Below, in pieces: positions 33,184-41,470 of a DNA stretch of 64,000 nt (position 1 is the stretch's first letter; each line of letters begins with the position of its first letter). The position numbers and the translations under genes are program-made. Source of the DNA: Pseudomonas sp. GD04091 (GTDB lineage Bacteria > Pseudomonadota > Gammaproteobacteria > Pseudomonadales > Pseudomonadaceae). The notes below the pieces were generated by a model. It was not told where the DNA came from. It searched no databases and saw only the letters and a program-made list of their open reading frames with translations. The stretch covers positions 1-64,000 of the forward strand of contig NZ_JAOEBG010000030.1 in the NCBI RefSeq assembly GCF_029836165.1, written 5' to 3'.

Positions 33184-34041
33184 ATGTCGGGCATCAGCGC
33201 ATTGATCGTAGGTTGTGGCGATGTGGGAGGGCGTCTGGCGCTTCAGTTGCTGGCCAAAGGCTGGCAGGTCAGCGGCCTTCGGCGCTCGGTGGACCAGCTT
33301 CCTCAAGGGGTTCGGCCCATCGCCGCCGATCTGTCCGACCGCCGTCAGCCGGGCGCTTGGCCTGAGCGCGCCCCGGACTACCTGGTCTACTGCGTGGCCG
33401 CCAGCCAGCATGACGAAGCGGGCTACCGGGCTGCCTATGTTGAGGGGCTGCGTCATGTCCTGGGCTGGCTGGAAGCAAAAGGGCAACGGCCGCGGCGCTT
33501 GCTGTTCGTGTCCAGCAGCAGTGTTCATGCGCAGCAGGACGGCGAGTGGATCGACGAGACGGCGGCCACCGAGCCGGAGGGCTATTCCGGCAGGGTGATG
33601 CTGGAGGCTGAGCGTCTCGCGCTGGGCAGCGGTATTGCGACCAGCATCGTGCGTCTGACCGGCATCTATGGCCCGGGGCGCGAGTGGCTGCTGAGCCAGG
33701 TGCGCCAGGGCTATCGCGTGGCTGAAGAGCCGCCGCTGTACGGCAACCGTATCCATGCCGAGGATGCCGCCAGCCTGCTGGCTCACCTGCTGCAGGCCGA
33801 AGCCCGGGGCGTGGTGCTGGATGACTGCTATCTCGGCGTCGATGACGATCCGGTGCCACTGGCCGAGGTGGTGGCCTGGCTGCGCGAGTATATGGGTGTC
33901 ACCGAGTGGTCGGATGAACAGCGGGTACGACGTACCGGCAGCAAGCGTTGCAGCAATGCGCGGGCCCGGGCGTTGGGGTGGGTGCCGCAGTACCCCAGCT
34001 ATAAAGAGGGCTATGCCGCCATTCTTGAGGGAAGAAACTAA
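33184..34041 (+). CDS. NAD(P)-binding SDR/epimerase-like protein
   Basis: Probable cytoplasmic extended SDR protein of 285 residues, YeeZ-like. Rossmann motif VGCGDVGGRLA at 8-18, and VSSSSVHAQQDGEW near 110. The usual YxxxK catalytic motif is not intact: the segment reads EGYSGRVML, with no lysine four residues after the tyrosine, so enzymatic activity may differ. Start at ATG 33184, seven bases after GGAG; GTG 33181 is too close. It is divergent from exbB. Substrate unknown. Confidence 0.8.
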   Translation: MSGISALIVGCGDVGGRLALQLLAKGWQVSGLRRSVDQLPQGVRPIAADLSDRRQPGAWPERAPDYLVYCVAASQHDEAGYRAAYVEGLRHVLGWLEAKGQRPRRLLFVSSSSVHAQQDGEWIDETAATEPEGYSGRVMLEAERLALGSGIATSIVRLTGIYGPGREWLLSQVRQGYRVAEEPPLYGNRIHAEDAASLLAHLLQAEARGVVLDDCYLGVDDDPVPLAEVVAWLREYMGVTEWSDEQRVRRTGSKRCSNARARALGWVPQYPSYKEGYAAILEGRN

Positions 34042-34060
34042 CCTTCAAGGCTGGATGCGC

Positions 34061-34185
34061 CCCCTGTAGGAGCGGCCTTGTGTCGCGAAAGGGCCGCAAA
34101 GCGGCCCCTGGATTCATGGGTCAGCGCATGGATTGCCGGGGCTGCTTCGCAGACCTTTCGCGACACAAGGCCGCTCCTACAGGGG
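34061..34185. repeat. REP pair with 32-bp perfect arms
   Basis: Arms 34061-34092 and 34154-34185 are perfect complements over 32 bases, the longest in the window. Mini-hairpins lie inside: GGGCCGC-AAA-GCGGCCC (34091-34107) and GGGCTGC-TTC-GCAGACC (34139-34155, one mismatch). It separates two convergent genes. Confidence 0.92.
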
Positions 34186-34198
34186 TCGTGTGCGTGCT

Positions 34199-34924
34199 TC
34201 AGTCTTTCTCCAGCACCCACTGCCGTGCGCCGGCGGCCAGCTGCGGCATTTCGTCGGGCTGGGCGCGGTTCACCGCCTGGAAGATTTCCAGTGTGTCGCC
34301 GTCACGCTTGAAGATCCATGGCGCGCCACGCTGGTTGCGCTCCAGCCACAGGCTGTCATTGCCATCGCCCATGGTCGCGCAATCGCCAGCCAGGCACAGG
34401 GCGAAGCGGTCCGGCCCAGGCAGGCCGGTGATGTTGCCGGTATCGCCGAAGCGCACCATGGCCCCTTTGCCCTGGCCCTCGACGATCTTCCATTCGCCGC
34501 CCAGATACTGCTGGTACAGCGCCTTCTCGAAGCTGCCGCCCAGGGGGGCGTTGTCCGGGCTCTTGCTGCGCACGAAGGTCTGCTCATGGCCCGAAGGGTC
34601 GATTGCCTGCAGCTCGTCGCCATCGAGTTTGAGCTGTTCGCTCTGGCCACCTTCGAAGCTGACCTGCCAGTCCTTCTCGTTGGCGCTCAGGCGCCCGTCG
34701 GCGGCTTCGAAGCCGTTGCTGAAGCTGGCCTGCTGGTTCTTGACGTCGATCTTCCATTCGAACACCGGCCCGTGCTCGCCCAGCGCCTGGCGCAGGCTGG
34801 TGCCTTTGACAGCGGCATCGATGGCGGCCTGGTTGATCCAGGTGCCGTTGAAATCTTCGGGTTTGTGGCTGGCGCAGCCGCCCAGGAGCAGGGCTGCCAG
34901 CGCGAGAGGCAATGCGTGGCGCAT
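34199..34924 (-). CDS. Putative lipoprotein of unknown function
   Basis: Envelope lipoprotein of 241 residues. Signal peptide with lipobox LLGGC (Cys17) directs lipidation. The mature part begins EDFNGTWINQAAIDAAVKG and contains GGEWKIVEGQGKG and CLAGDCATMGDG, with a Cys pair that could form a disulphide. I do not recognise a characterised family. ATG 34924 follows AAGGTCC. It is downstream of ridA by 59 bases on the same strand and may be its operon partner. Confidence 0.75.
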   Translation of the reverse strand: MRHALPLALAALLLGGCASHKPEDFNGTWINQAAIDAAVKGTSLRQALGEHGPVFEWKIDVKNQQASFSNGFEAADGRLSANEKDWQVSFEGGQSEQLKLDGDELQAIDPSGHEQTFVRSKSPDNAPLGGSFEKALYQQYLGGEWKIVEGQGKGAMVRFGDTGNITGLPGPDRFALCLAGDCATMGDGNDSLWLERNQRGAPWIFKRDGDTLEIFQAVNRAQPDEMPQLAAGARQWVLEKD

Positions 34925-34983
34925 GGTGGGGACCTTGGGGCAGGAAAGGGCGGTGACGGGCCTGGCGCCCGTCACCCGGGGCA

Positions 34984-35364
34984 TTACTCGAGGACCAGGA
35001 TGGCGTCCATCTCGACCTGCGCGCCCTTCGGCAGCGCAGCCACGCCGATGGCGGCGCGGGCCGGGTAAGGCTGCTCGAAGTAGCGGCCCATGACTTCGTT
35101 GACCTTGGCGAAGTGGCTCAGGTCGGTGAGGAAGATGTTCAGCTTGACGATGTCCTTGAACGAACCGCCGGCGGCTTCGGCGACCGACTTCAGGTTCTCG
35201 AACACCTGCACGGTCTGGGCTTCGAAGCCTTCGACCAGCTCCATGGTCTTTGGATCGAGGGGGATCTGGCCCGACATGTACACGGTGTTGCCAGCCTTGA
35301 TCGCTTGCGAGTAGGTGCCGATGGCGGCAGGGGCCTTGTCGCTGGTGATGACGGTCTTGCTCAT
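34984..35364 (-). CDS. ridA: Reactive imine/enamine deaminase RidA
   Basis: Cytoplasmic deaminase of 126 residues that hydrolyses reactive enamine/imine intermediates such as 2-aminoacrylate from PLP enzymes. The family motifs GTYSQAIKAGNTVYMSGQIP (16-35) and YPARAAIGVAALPKGAQVEM with the substrate-binding Arg are present. AAGGAG precedes ATG 35364. It follows spoT by 23 bases, a conserved Pseudomonas and enteric arrangement. Confidence 0.95.
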   Translation of the reverse strand: MSKTVITSDKAPAAIGTYSQAIKAGNTVYMSGQIPLDPKTMELVEGFEAQTVQVFENLKSVAEAAGGSFKDIVKLNIFLTDLSHFAKVNEVMGRYFEQPYPARAAIGVAALPKGAQVEMDAILVLE

Positions 35365-35387
35365 GATGACTCCTTGCGGTTGGCGGA

Positions 35388-37496
35388 CTACGCACGCGTC
35401 CGGGTGATACGGACCACGCCGGTCAAGGTGCGCAGCTTCTTGATCACGCGGGCCAGGTGCACGCGGTCGCGCACGCTGACCACCAGTTGGACCACGCTGA
35501 TACGGCCGTCGCGTTCGTCCATGCTGATTTTCTCGATGTTGCCGTCGGCGGCGTTGACGCTGCTGGCCAGCAGCGCGATCAGGCCGCGCTGGTGCTCCAG
35601 TTCGACGCGCAGTTCGACGTTGAACTCGCCGGTGATGTCCTTGGCCCAGGAGAGTTGCAGGCACTTCTCGGGGTTGTGGCGGATCTCGCTGATGTTGCGA
35701 CAGTCCTCCAGGTGCACGACCATGCCTTTGCCTGCCGACAGGTGGCCGACGATCGGGTCGCCAGGAATCGGCGTGCAGCACTTGGCGTAGCTGAGTACCA
35801 GGCCTTCGGTACCGCGGATCGCCAGCGGGCCTTCCGGCGCCGGCAGTTGCTCGCCTTCGGCGGACAGCAGGCGGCGGGCGACCACGTAGGCCATGCGGTT
35901 GCCCAGGCCGATGTCTTCGAGCAGGTCCTCGACCAGTTCCAGACGGTACTCGGCGAGGATCGCCTGGATGCGCTCCTGGGGGATCTTCTCCAGGCTGCTG
36001 TCGAAGCCGGTGAGTACCTTGTTCAGCAGGCGCTCGCCAAGGCTGATGGACTCGGAGCGGCGTTGCTGCTTGAGGGCGTGGCGAATGTGCGTGCGCGCCT
36101 TGCCGGTGACCACGAAGTTGAGCCAGGCCGGATTGGGGCGCGCGCCCGGGGCGCTGACGATCTCGACGGTGGAGCCGCTCTGCAGCGGCTCGGACAACGG
36201 CGCCAGGCGACGGTTGATGCGGCAGGCGATGCAGCTGTTGCCGACATCGGTGTGCACCGCGTAGGCGAAGTCGACGGCGGTGGAGCCTTTGGGCAGCTCC
36301 ATGATCCGCCCTTTCGGGGTGAAGACGTAGACCTCGTCCGGGAACAGGTCGATCTTCACGCTCTCGATGAATTCCAGCGAGTTGCCGGCGCGCTGCTGCA
36401 GCTCTAGGATGCCCTTGACCCATTGGCGAGCGCGGGCATGGCTGCCCTTGGGCTGTTCTTCCTCGTTGGACTTGTACAGCCAGTGCGCGGCGATGCCGTT
36501 GTTGGCCATCTCTTCCATTTCGCGGGTGCGGATCTGGATCTCGATGGGCACCCCGTGCATGCCGAACAGCGTGGTGTGCAACGACTGGTAGCCGTTGGCC
36601 TTGGGAATCGCGATGTAGTCCTTGAAGCGGCCCGGCAGCGGCTTGTACAGGTTGTGCACGGCGCCGAGCACGCGGTAGCAGGTGTCGACCTTGTCGACGA
36701 TGATGCGGAAGGCGTACACGTCCATGATCTCGGTGAAGGCGCGGCGTTTGCCGCGCATCTTCTTGTAGATGCCATAGAGGTGCTTCTGCCGGCCGCTGAC
36801 CTCGCCCTCGATGCCGTCGGCGGCCAGGCAGTTGGCCAGCGAGGTCTCGATCTTGGCGACGATTTCCTTGCGGTTGCCGCGCGCTGCCTTCACCGCCCGA
36901 TGGATCAGCGACGAGCGCATCGGATGCATGGCCTTGAAGCCGAGGTCCTCGAACTCCACGCGCACGGTGTGCATCCCCAGGCGGTTGGCGATGGGGGCGT
37001 AGATCTCGAGGGTTTCCTTGGCGATGCGCCGGCGCTTTTCGCCGGACAGCACTTCCAGGGTGCGCATGTTGTGCAGGCGGTCGGCCAGCTTGACCAGGAT
37101 CACGCGGATGTCGCGGGCCATGGCCATGGCCATCTTCTGGAAGTTCTCGGCCTGCGCCTCGGCCTTGGTCTCGAAGTTCATCTGGGTCAGCTTGCTGACC
37201 CCATCGACCAGCTCGGCGACGGTCTCGCCGAACTGCTGGCTCAAGGCTTCCTTGGCGATGCCGGTGTCCTCGATCACGTCGTGCAGCATGGCCGCCATCA
37301 GGCTCTGATGGTCCATGTGCATGTCGGCGAGGATGCTGGCGACCGCCAGCGGATGGGTCACGTAGGGCTCGCCGCTGCGGCGGCGCTGCCCGTCGTGGGC
37401 CTGTTCGGCGTAGAAATAGGCCCGACGAACCAGGTTGACCTGTTCGGGGCCCAGATAGGTCGACAGCCGTTCGGCGAGGGCTTCTATACCCGGCAT
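35388..37496 (-). CDS. spoT: Bifunctional (p)ppGpp synthetase/hydrolase SpoT
   Basis: Stringent-response enzyme of 702 residues. Hydrolase domain (about 25-180) with the HD pair at 72-73 (MLHDVIEDTG), synthetase domain (about 235-350, RFKDYIAIPKANGYQSLHT), TGS domain (about 385-445, VYVFTPKGRIMELPKG) and C-terminal ACT domain (about 625-700). Intact HD motif means that ppGpp breakdown is expected. It lies 59 bases after rpoZ; ridA follows. Confidence 0.97.
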   Translation of the reverse strand: MPGIEALAERLSTYLGPEQVNLVRRAYFYAEQAHDGQRRRSGEPYVTHPLAVASILADMHMDHQSLMAAMLHDVIEDTGIAKEALSQQFGETVAELVDGVSKLTQMNFETKAEAQAENFQKMAMAMARDIRVILVKLADRLHNMRTLEVLSGEKRRRIAKETLEIYAPIANRLGMHTVRVEFEDLGFKAMHPMRSSLIHRAVKAARGNRKEIVAKIETSLANCLAADGIEGEVSGRQKHLYGIYKKMRGKRRAFTEIMDVYAFRIIVDKVDTCYRVLGAVHNLYKPLPGRFKDYIAIPKANGYQSLHTTLFGMHGVPIEIQIRTREMEEMANNGIAAHWLYKSNEEEQPKGSHARARQWVKGILELQQRAGNSLEFIESVKIDLFPDEVYVFTPKGRIMELPKGSTAVDFAYAVHTDVGNSCIACRINRRLAPLSEPLQSGSTVEIVSAPGARPNPAWLNFVVTGKARTHIRHALKQQRRSESISLGERLLNKVLTGFDSSLEKIPQERIQAILAEYRLELVEDLLEDIGLGNRMAYVVARRLLSAEGEQLPAPEGPLAIRGTEGLVLSYAKCCTPIPGDPIVGHLSAGKGMVVHLEDCRNISEIRHNPEKCLQLSWAKDITGEFNVELRVELEHQRGLIALLASSVNAADGNIEKISMDERDGRISVVQLVVSVRDRVHLARVIKKLRTLTGVVRITRTRA

Positions 37497-37555
37497 GGTT
37501 TCACCTCTTGCTGAAGAAGAGGGCCTTGCGCCGCACGGTGTCGACTGGGCATCAA

Positions 37556-37819
37556 TCAGACGGCCTCGTTGTTCTCGTCCTCGAACGCGGCGAATACCGG
37601 ATCTTCGGTGACGATCTCTTCGGCGGCGATGAACTCTGGAGTGACGATGCCTTCGGCGATTTCACGCAGGGCGACGACGGTCGGCTTGTCGTTTTCCCAC
37701 GCAACGCGTGGCTCCTTGCCGCCGGTAGCCAGCTGGCGAGCGCGCTTGGTCGAGAGCATGACCAGCTCGAAGCGGTTATCCACGTGTTCCAGGCAGTCTT
37801 CAACAGTTACGCGGGCCAT
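37556..37819 (-). CDS. rpoZ: RNA polymerase omega subunit
   Basis: Omega subunit of 87 residues, which aids RNA polymerase assembly and forms part of a ppGpp site. MARVTVEDCLEHVDNRFELVMLSTKRARQL is the conserved N terminus. GAGGAAG precedes ATG 37819. It heads the rpoZ-spoT-ridA unit. In many gammaproteobacteria gmk precedes it directly; here gmk is more than 5 kb away. Confidence 0.97.
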   Translation of the reverse strand: MARVTVEDCLEHVDNRFELVMLSTKRARQLATGGKEPRVAWENDKPTVVALREIAEGIVTPEFIAAEEIVTEDPVFAAFEDENNEAV

Positions 37820-37954
37820 GGTCTTCCTCAGTAGCAAATGCGGTAGGCGTCCAGCCCAGAATGGGCAGGCGGACTCGATAGTTTAAAAAATCACCAGCCA
37901 ATAGGGAAGGGTTGTTTTGTCGGGTGCCTGTCCTGGAGGGTGCAGTGAGGGCTA

Positions 37955-38036
37955 TTCGCGGGTAACCCCGCTCCCACAGGGACTGCACTGTTCTCTCGGC
38001 GTGCAGCGAACCCGTGGGAGTGGGGTTACCCGCGAA
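37955..38036. repeat. REP pair, GGGTAACCCC variant
   Basis: Arms 37955-37977 and 38014-38036 (23 bases, one G-T type mismatch) with CGCGGGTAACCCC centres and no mini-hairpins. It marks the boundary between rpoZ and the LysR-putrescine genes. Confidence 0.8.
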
Positions 38037-38112
38037 AAGGCCCACGTAAAGCGCCAATCCTGACGCCGACGATAACGGTTCCCGTCACCCGAAAACAACC
38101 GCCCTTGACGCG

Positions 38113-38988
38113 TTAACGCAACATCGCGTCGCGCAGGCGCGGGGTCAACTCCTCGAACAGCGTCTGCACCGAGCGCAAGGCGCGGCAGTCTGGTCGGGTC
38201 AGCAGCCACAATTGGGTGTCACAACCCGGCAGCGGGCCGCTGAGCGCCTCCACACCGGGCAGATCGTGGACCATGTAGTCGGGCAGCGCCGCCACGCCCA
38301 GGCCGGTGGTTACCAGCTGGGCGATGGTCGACATGCCACTGCACTGGTAGCGCGGGATCAGCCCCGGGTGGTGCTGGTTGCGCCAGACCACGGTGGCGTG
38401 GTCCTGCATGGAGTCGTCGGGAGCGATCCACGGCACGCTGGTGGCGGACTCCTGCAAGCGCTCACGCAATGCCGGCCGGCCACAGACCACGTAGGAGGTC
38501 GAGCCCAGGCAGCGGCCCACCAGATGCTCCGGCGGCGTGTTGGTCAGGCGCAGGGCGATGTCGGCATCGCGGCGGCTGAGGTTGGCGAAGGTGTTGGAGG
38601 TGCCCATCTCCAGTGACAGTGCCGGGTAGTTGGGCATGAACTCGGCCAGCGCCGGCAGCAGCAGGCTGTGCAGCACGGCTTCGGTGCAGGTCAGGCGCAC
38701 GGTGCCGCTGACCACTTGCTCGCCGCTGGTCAGCGCGATGCGCGCCGCGTCCAGCGCCTGTTCGGCGCGCTCGGCCTGCTCGGCCAGGGCCTGGGCGGTG
38801 TCGGTGGGCAGGTAGCCCTTGCGGCTCTTGACGAACAGCGCGGTGCCCAGCGCCGACTCCAGTCGGCGGATCGAGCGGAACACGGTGGAAACGTCGACCT
38901 TGAGCAGTTCGGCAGCCTTGGCCAGCGAGCGGCCACGTTCCAGTGCCAGGACCAGGGCGAGGTCCGCATGGTTGATCTGATATTGCAT
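38113..38988 (-). CDS. LysR-family regulator next to putrescine genes
   Basis: Transcription factor of 291 residues with N-terminal helix-turn-helix (about 5-62, SLAKAAELLKVDVSTVFRSIRRLE) and an effector domain (about 90-290). It is divergent from the glutamylpolyamine synthetase gene with a 208-base spacer, so control of the putrescine genes is likely but unproven. ATG 38988 chosen because it opens the HTH normally; upstream frame lacks a ribosome binding site. Confidence 0.85.
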   Translation of the reverse strand: MQYQINHADLALVLALERGRSLAKAAELLKVDVSTVFRSIRRLESALGTALFVKSRKGYLPTDTAQALAEQAERAEQALDAARIALTSGEQVVSGTVRLTCTEAVLHSLLLPALAEFMPNYPALSLEMGTSNTFANLSRRDADIALRLTNTPPEHLVGRCLGSTSYVVCGRPALRERLQESATSVPWIAPDDSMQDHATVVWRNQHHPGLIPRYQCSGMSTIAQLVTTGLGVAALPDYMVHDLPGVEALSGPLPGCDTQLWLLTRPDCRALRSVQTLFEELTPRLRDAMLR

Positions 38989-39196
38989 CGATGCACGCTC
39001 TGCTTGCCGAAATGCCAATGTCTGTTGCGTTGGGGCCATTTTATAGTGGAACGGCCCCCGGGAATCAATGCAACCGGTCGGCAACCAGCCCCCAACGATG
39101 GGCCAGTGAAAAGAACAACAGCAGCACCATCGTCGCCTTCCGAGGCGTCATCCGCAGTTCCCCACATCGCCGCTCCGAATCAAAGGATGTACAGCC
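38989..39196. promoter_or_regulatory. Divergent LysR/puuA control region
   Basis: 208 bases without a gene. It contains TATAGT at 39041-39046 as a possible -10 and scattered A/T motifs, but no clear LysR T-N11-A palindrome or sigma-54 box that I can defend. Confidence 0.3.
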
Positions 39197-40579
39197 ATGA
39201 CGTCGGTCTCCCCGTGCGCCAGTTCTTCCCGCGAGATGCTTGAGTTCCTGGATGCCCATCCGGATACCCAGTACGTCGACCTGCTGATCTCCGACATGAA
39301 CGGCGTGGTGCGCGGCAAGCGCATCGAGCGCGCCAGCCTGCACAAGGTGTACGAGAAGGGCATCAACCTGCCGGCCTCGCTGTTCGCCCTGGATATCAAC
39401 GGCTCTACCGTCGAGAGCACCGGCCTGGGCCTGGACATCGGCGACGCTGATCGCATCTGTTTTCCGATCCCCGGCACGCTGTGCGACGAACCGTGGCAGA
39501 AGCGCCCGACCGCGCAGTTGCTGATGACCATGCACGAGCTGGACGGCGCGCCGTTCTTCGCCGACCCACGGGAAGTGCTGCGCCAGGTGGTGAGCAAGTT
39601 CGACGACCTGGGCCTGGACATCTGCGCCGCGTTCGAGCTGGAGTTCTACCTGATCGATCAGGACAACCTCAACGGTCGTCCGCAGCCGCCGCGCTCGCCC
39701 ATTTCGGGCAAGCGTCCGCAGTCGACCCAGGTGTACCTGATCGACGACCTCGACGAGTACGCCGACTGCCTGCAGGACATGCTCGAAGCCGCCAAGGAGC
39801 AGGGCCTGCCGGCCGACGCGATCGTCAAGGAAAGCGCCCCGGCGCAGTTCGAGGTGAACCTGCACCACGTCGCCGACCCGATGAAGGCCTGCGACTACGC
39901 GATCCTGCTCAAGCGCCTGATCAAGAACGTCGCCTATGACCATGAAATGGACTCCACCTTCATGGCCAAGCCCTATCCGGGCCAGGCGGGCAACGGCCTG
40001 CACGTGCATATCTCGTTGCTCGACAAGAAGACCGGCAAGAACATCTTCGCTCACGAAGATCCGCTGCAAAGCGACACCCTGCGCCACGCCATCGGTGGCG
40101 TGCTGGAGACCATGCCGGCGTCGATGGCGTTCCTCTGCCCGAACATCAACTCCTATCGCCGCTTCGGCGCCCAGTTCTACGTGCCCAACGCGCCGAGCTG
40201 GGGCCTGGACAATCGCACCGTGGCGGTCCGCGTGCCGACCGACAGCAGCGAGAACGTGCGCATCGAGCACCGCGTTGCTGGTGCCGACGCCAACCCGTAC
40301 CTGATGCTCGCGGCGATCCTCGCCGGCATCCACCACGGCCTGACCAACAAGGTCGAGCCGGACGCGCCGATCGAAGGCAACTCCTACGAACAGCTGGAGC
40401 AGAGCCTGCCGAACAACCTGCGCGACGCCCTGCGCGCGCTGGACGACAGCGAAGTCCTCAACCAATACATCAGCCCGGACTACATCGATATCTTCGTGGC
40501 CTGCAAGGAGAGCGAGCTGGCCGAGTTCGAAGTGTCGATCTCCGACCTCGAGTACAACTGGTACCTGCACACGGTGTAA
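39197..40579 (+). CDS. puuA: Gamma-glutamylpolyamine synthetase (PuuA/SpuI-like)
   Basis: Glutamine-synthetase-fold ligase of 460 residues that probably joins glutamate to putrescine using ATP, the first step of the gamma-glutamyl pathway. Visible are FELEFYLIDQ (about 150-160, metal ligands), NGLHVHISLLD (near 268) and RFGAQFYVPNAPSWGLDNRTVAVRVP (near 320-345). The substrate is inferred from the puuD-like gene four bases downstream and the permease after it. A spermidine or other amine ligase of the same family is the alternative. Confidence 0.85.
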   Translation: MTSVSPCASSSREMLEFLDAHPDTQYVDLLISDMNGVVRGKRIERASLHKVYEKGINLPASLFALDINGSTVESTGLGLDIGDADRICFPIPGTLCDEPWQKRPTAQLLMTMHELDGAPFFADPREVLRQVVSKFDDLGLDICAAFELEFYLIDQDNLNGRPQPPRSPISGKRPQSTQVYLIDDLDEYADCLQDMLEAAKEQGLPADAIVKESAPAQFEVNLHHVADPMKACDYAILLKRLIKNVAYDHEMDSTFMAKPYPGQAGNGLHVHISLLDKKTGKNIFAHEDPLQSDTLRHAIGGVLETMPASMAFLCPNINSYRRFGAQFYVPNAPSWGLDNRTVAVRVPTDSSENVRIEHRVAGADANPYLMLAAILAGIHHGLTNKVEPDAPIEGNSYEQLEQSLPNNLRDALRALDDSEVLNQYISPDYIDIFVACKESELAEFEVSISDLEYNWYLHTV

Positions 40580-40583
40580 GCCC

Positions 40584-41357
40584 ATGAGCGCAATTGCGGT
40601 CCCCTTGATCGGTGTCAGCGCCTGCCGCCAGCAGGTGGGGAAGAACTCGTCGCACACGGTGGGCGACAAGTATGTCGAGGCCGCGGGCTTTGCCGGGCTG
40701 CCGCTGATCCTGCCGGCCCGCGATGGCGGCAGCGACACGCAGGCCCTGCTGGCCCGGCTCGATGGCATTCTTTTTACCGGTTCGCCTTCAAATGTCGAGC
40801 CGCATCATTACAATGGCGCGCCCAGCGCGGAAGGTACCCGGCACGATCTTGCCCGTGACCGGCTGACCTTGCCGCTGCTGCAGGCGGCGATTGCCGCCGG
40901 TGTGCCGGTGTTCTGCATCTGCCGTGGCTTCCAGGAGCTGAACGTGGCCCTGGGCGGCAGCCTGCACCAGCGGGTGCAGGAGCTGCCCGGCTACCTGGAC
41001 CACCGTGAACCTGAGGACGCACCCCTGGAGGTGCAATACGGCCCTCGTCACCCCGTTGGCCTTGAGCCTGGCGGGTTGTTCGAGCGCCTGGGCCTGGCTG
41101 CGCAGTTCGAGGTCAACTCGCTGCACAGCCAGGGCGTCGACCGCCTGGCCCCGGGCCTGCGTGTCGAGGCACGGGCCCCGGATGGCCTGATCGAAGCGGT
41201 GTCGATGCCTGATGCGCCGGGCTTTGTACTTGGCGTGCAGTGGCACCCTGAATGGCGTTTCGCCGAAAACCCGGTCTCGCTGCGCCTGTTCGAGGCGTTC
41301 CGCGAGGCCTGCATTGCCCATGCTGCACGGGAGGGTGAGCGCCAGAAGCGCTTCTGA
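40584..41357 (+). CDS. puuD: Gamma-glutamyl-GABA hydrolase (PuuD-like)
   Basis: Class I glutamine amidotransferase-like hydrolase of 257 residues (peptidase C26), likely splitting gamma-glutamyl-GABA to glutamate and GABA. The nucleophile elbow VFCICRGFQELNV (Cys near 114) and the His-Glu pair VQWHPEWR near 227-230 complete the triad. Start ATG 40584 lies directly after the puuA stop. Confidence 0.88.
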   Translation: MSAIAVPLIGVSACRQQVGKNSSHTVGDKYVEAAGFAGLPLILPARDGGSDTQALLARLDGILFTGSPSNVEPHHYNGAPSAEGTRHDLARDRLTLPLLQAAIAAGVPVFCICRGFQELNVALGGSLHQRVQELPGYLDHREPEDAPLEVQYGPRHPVGLEPGGLFERLGLAAQFEVNSLHSQGVDRLAPGLRVEARAPDGLIEAVSMPDAPGFVLGVQWHPEWRFAENPVSLRLFEAFREACIAHAAREGERQKRF

Positions 41358-41470
41358 CGTCACCCGAAAGTCTCGGATGACTCACCCCCGACAGCGAGCT
41401 TTCAATGAGTGGAAGCGGGCCCTCCACGGCGGGCCTGTGACAACAATTCCAATAGTTACGGCAAATACTC

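Noticed and set aside
39065..40768. Long antisense frame over puuA
   Set aside because: Product is compositionally biased, no ribosome binding site, and the sense strand codes a clear glutamine-synthetase-family enzyme.
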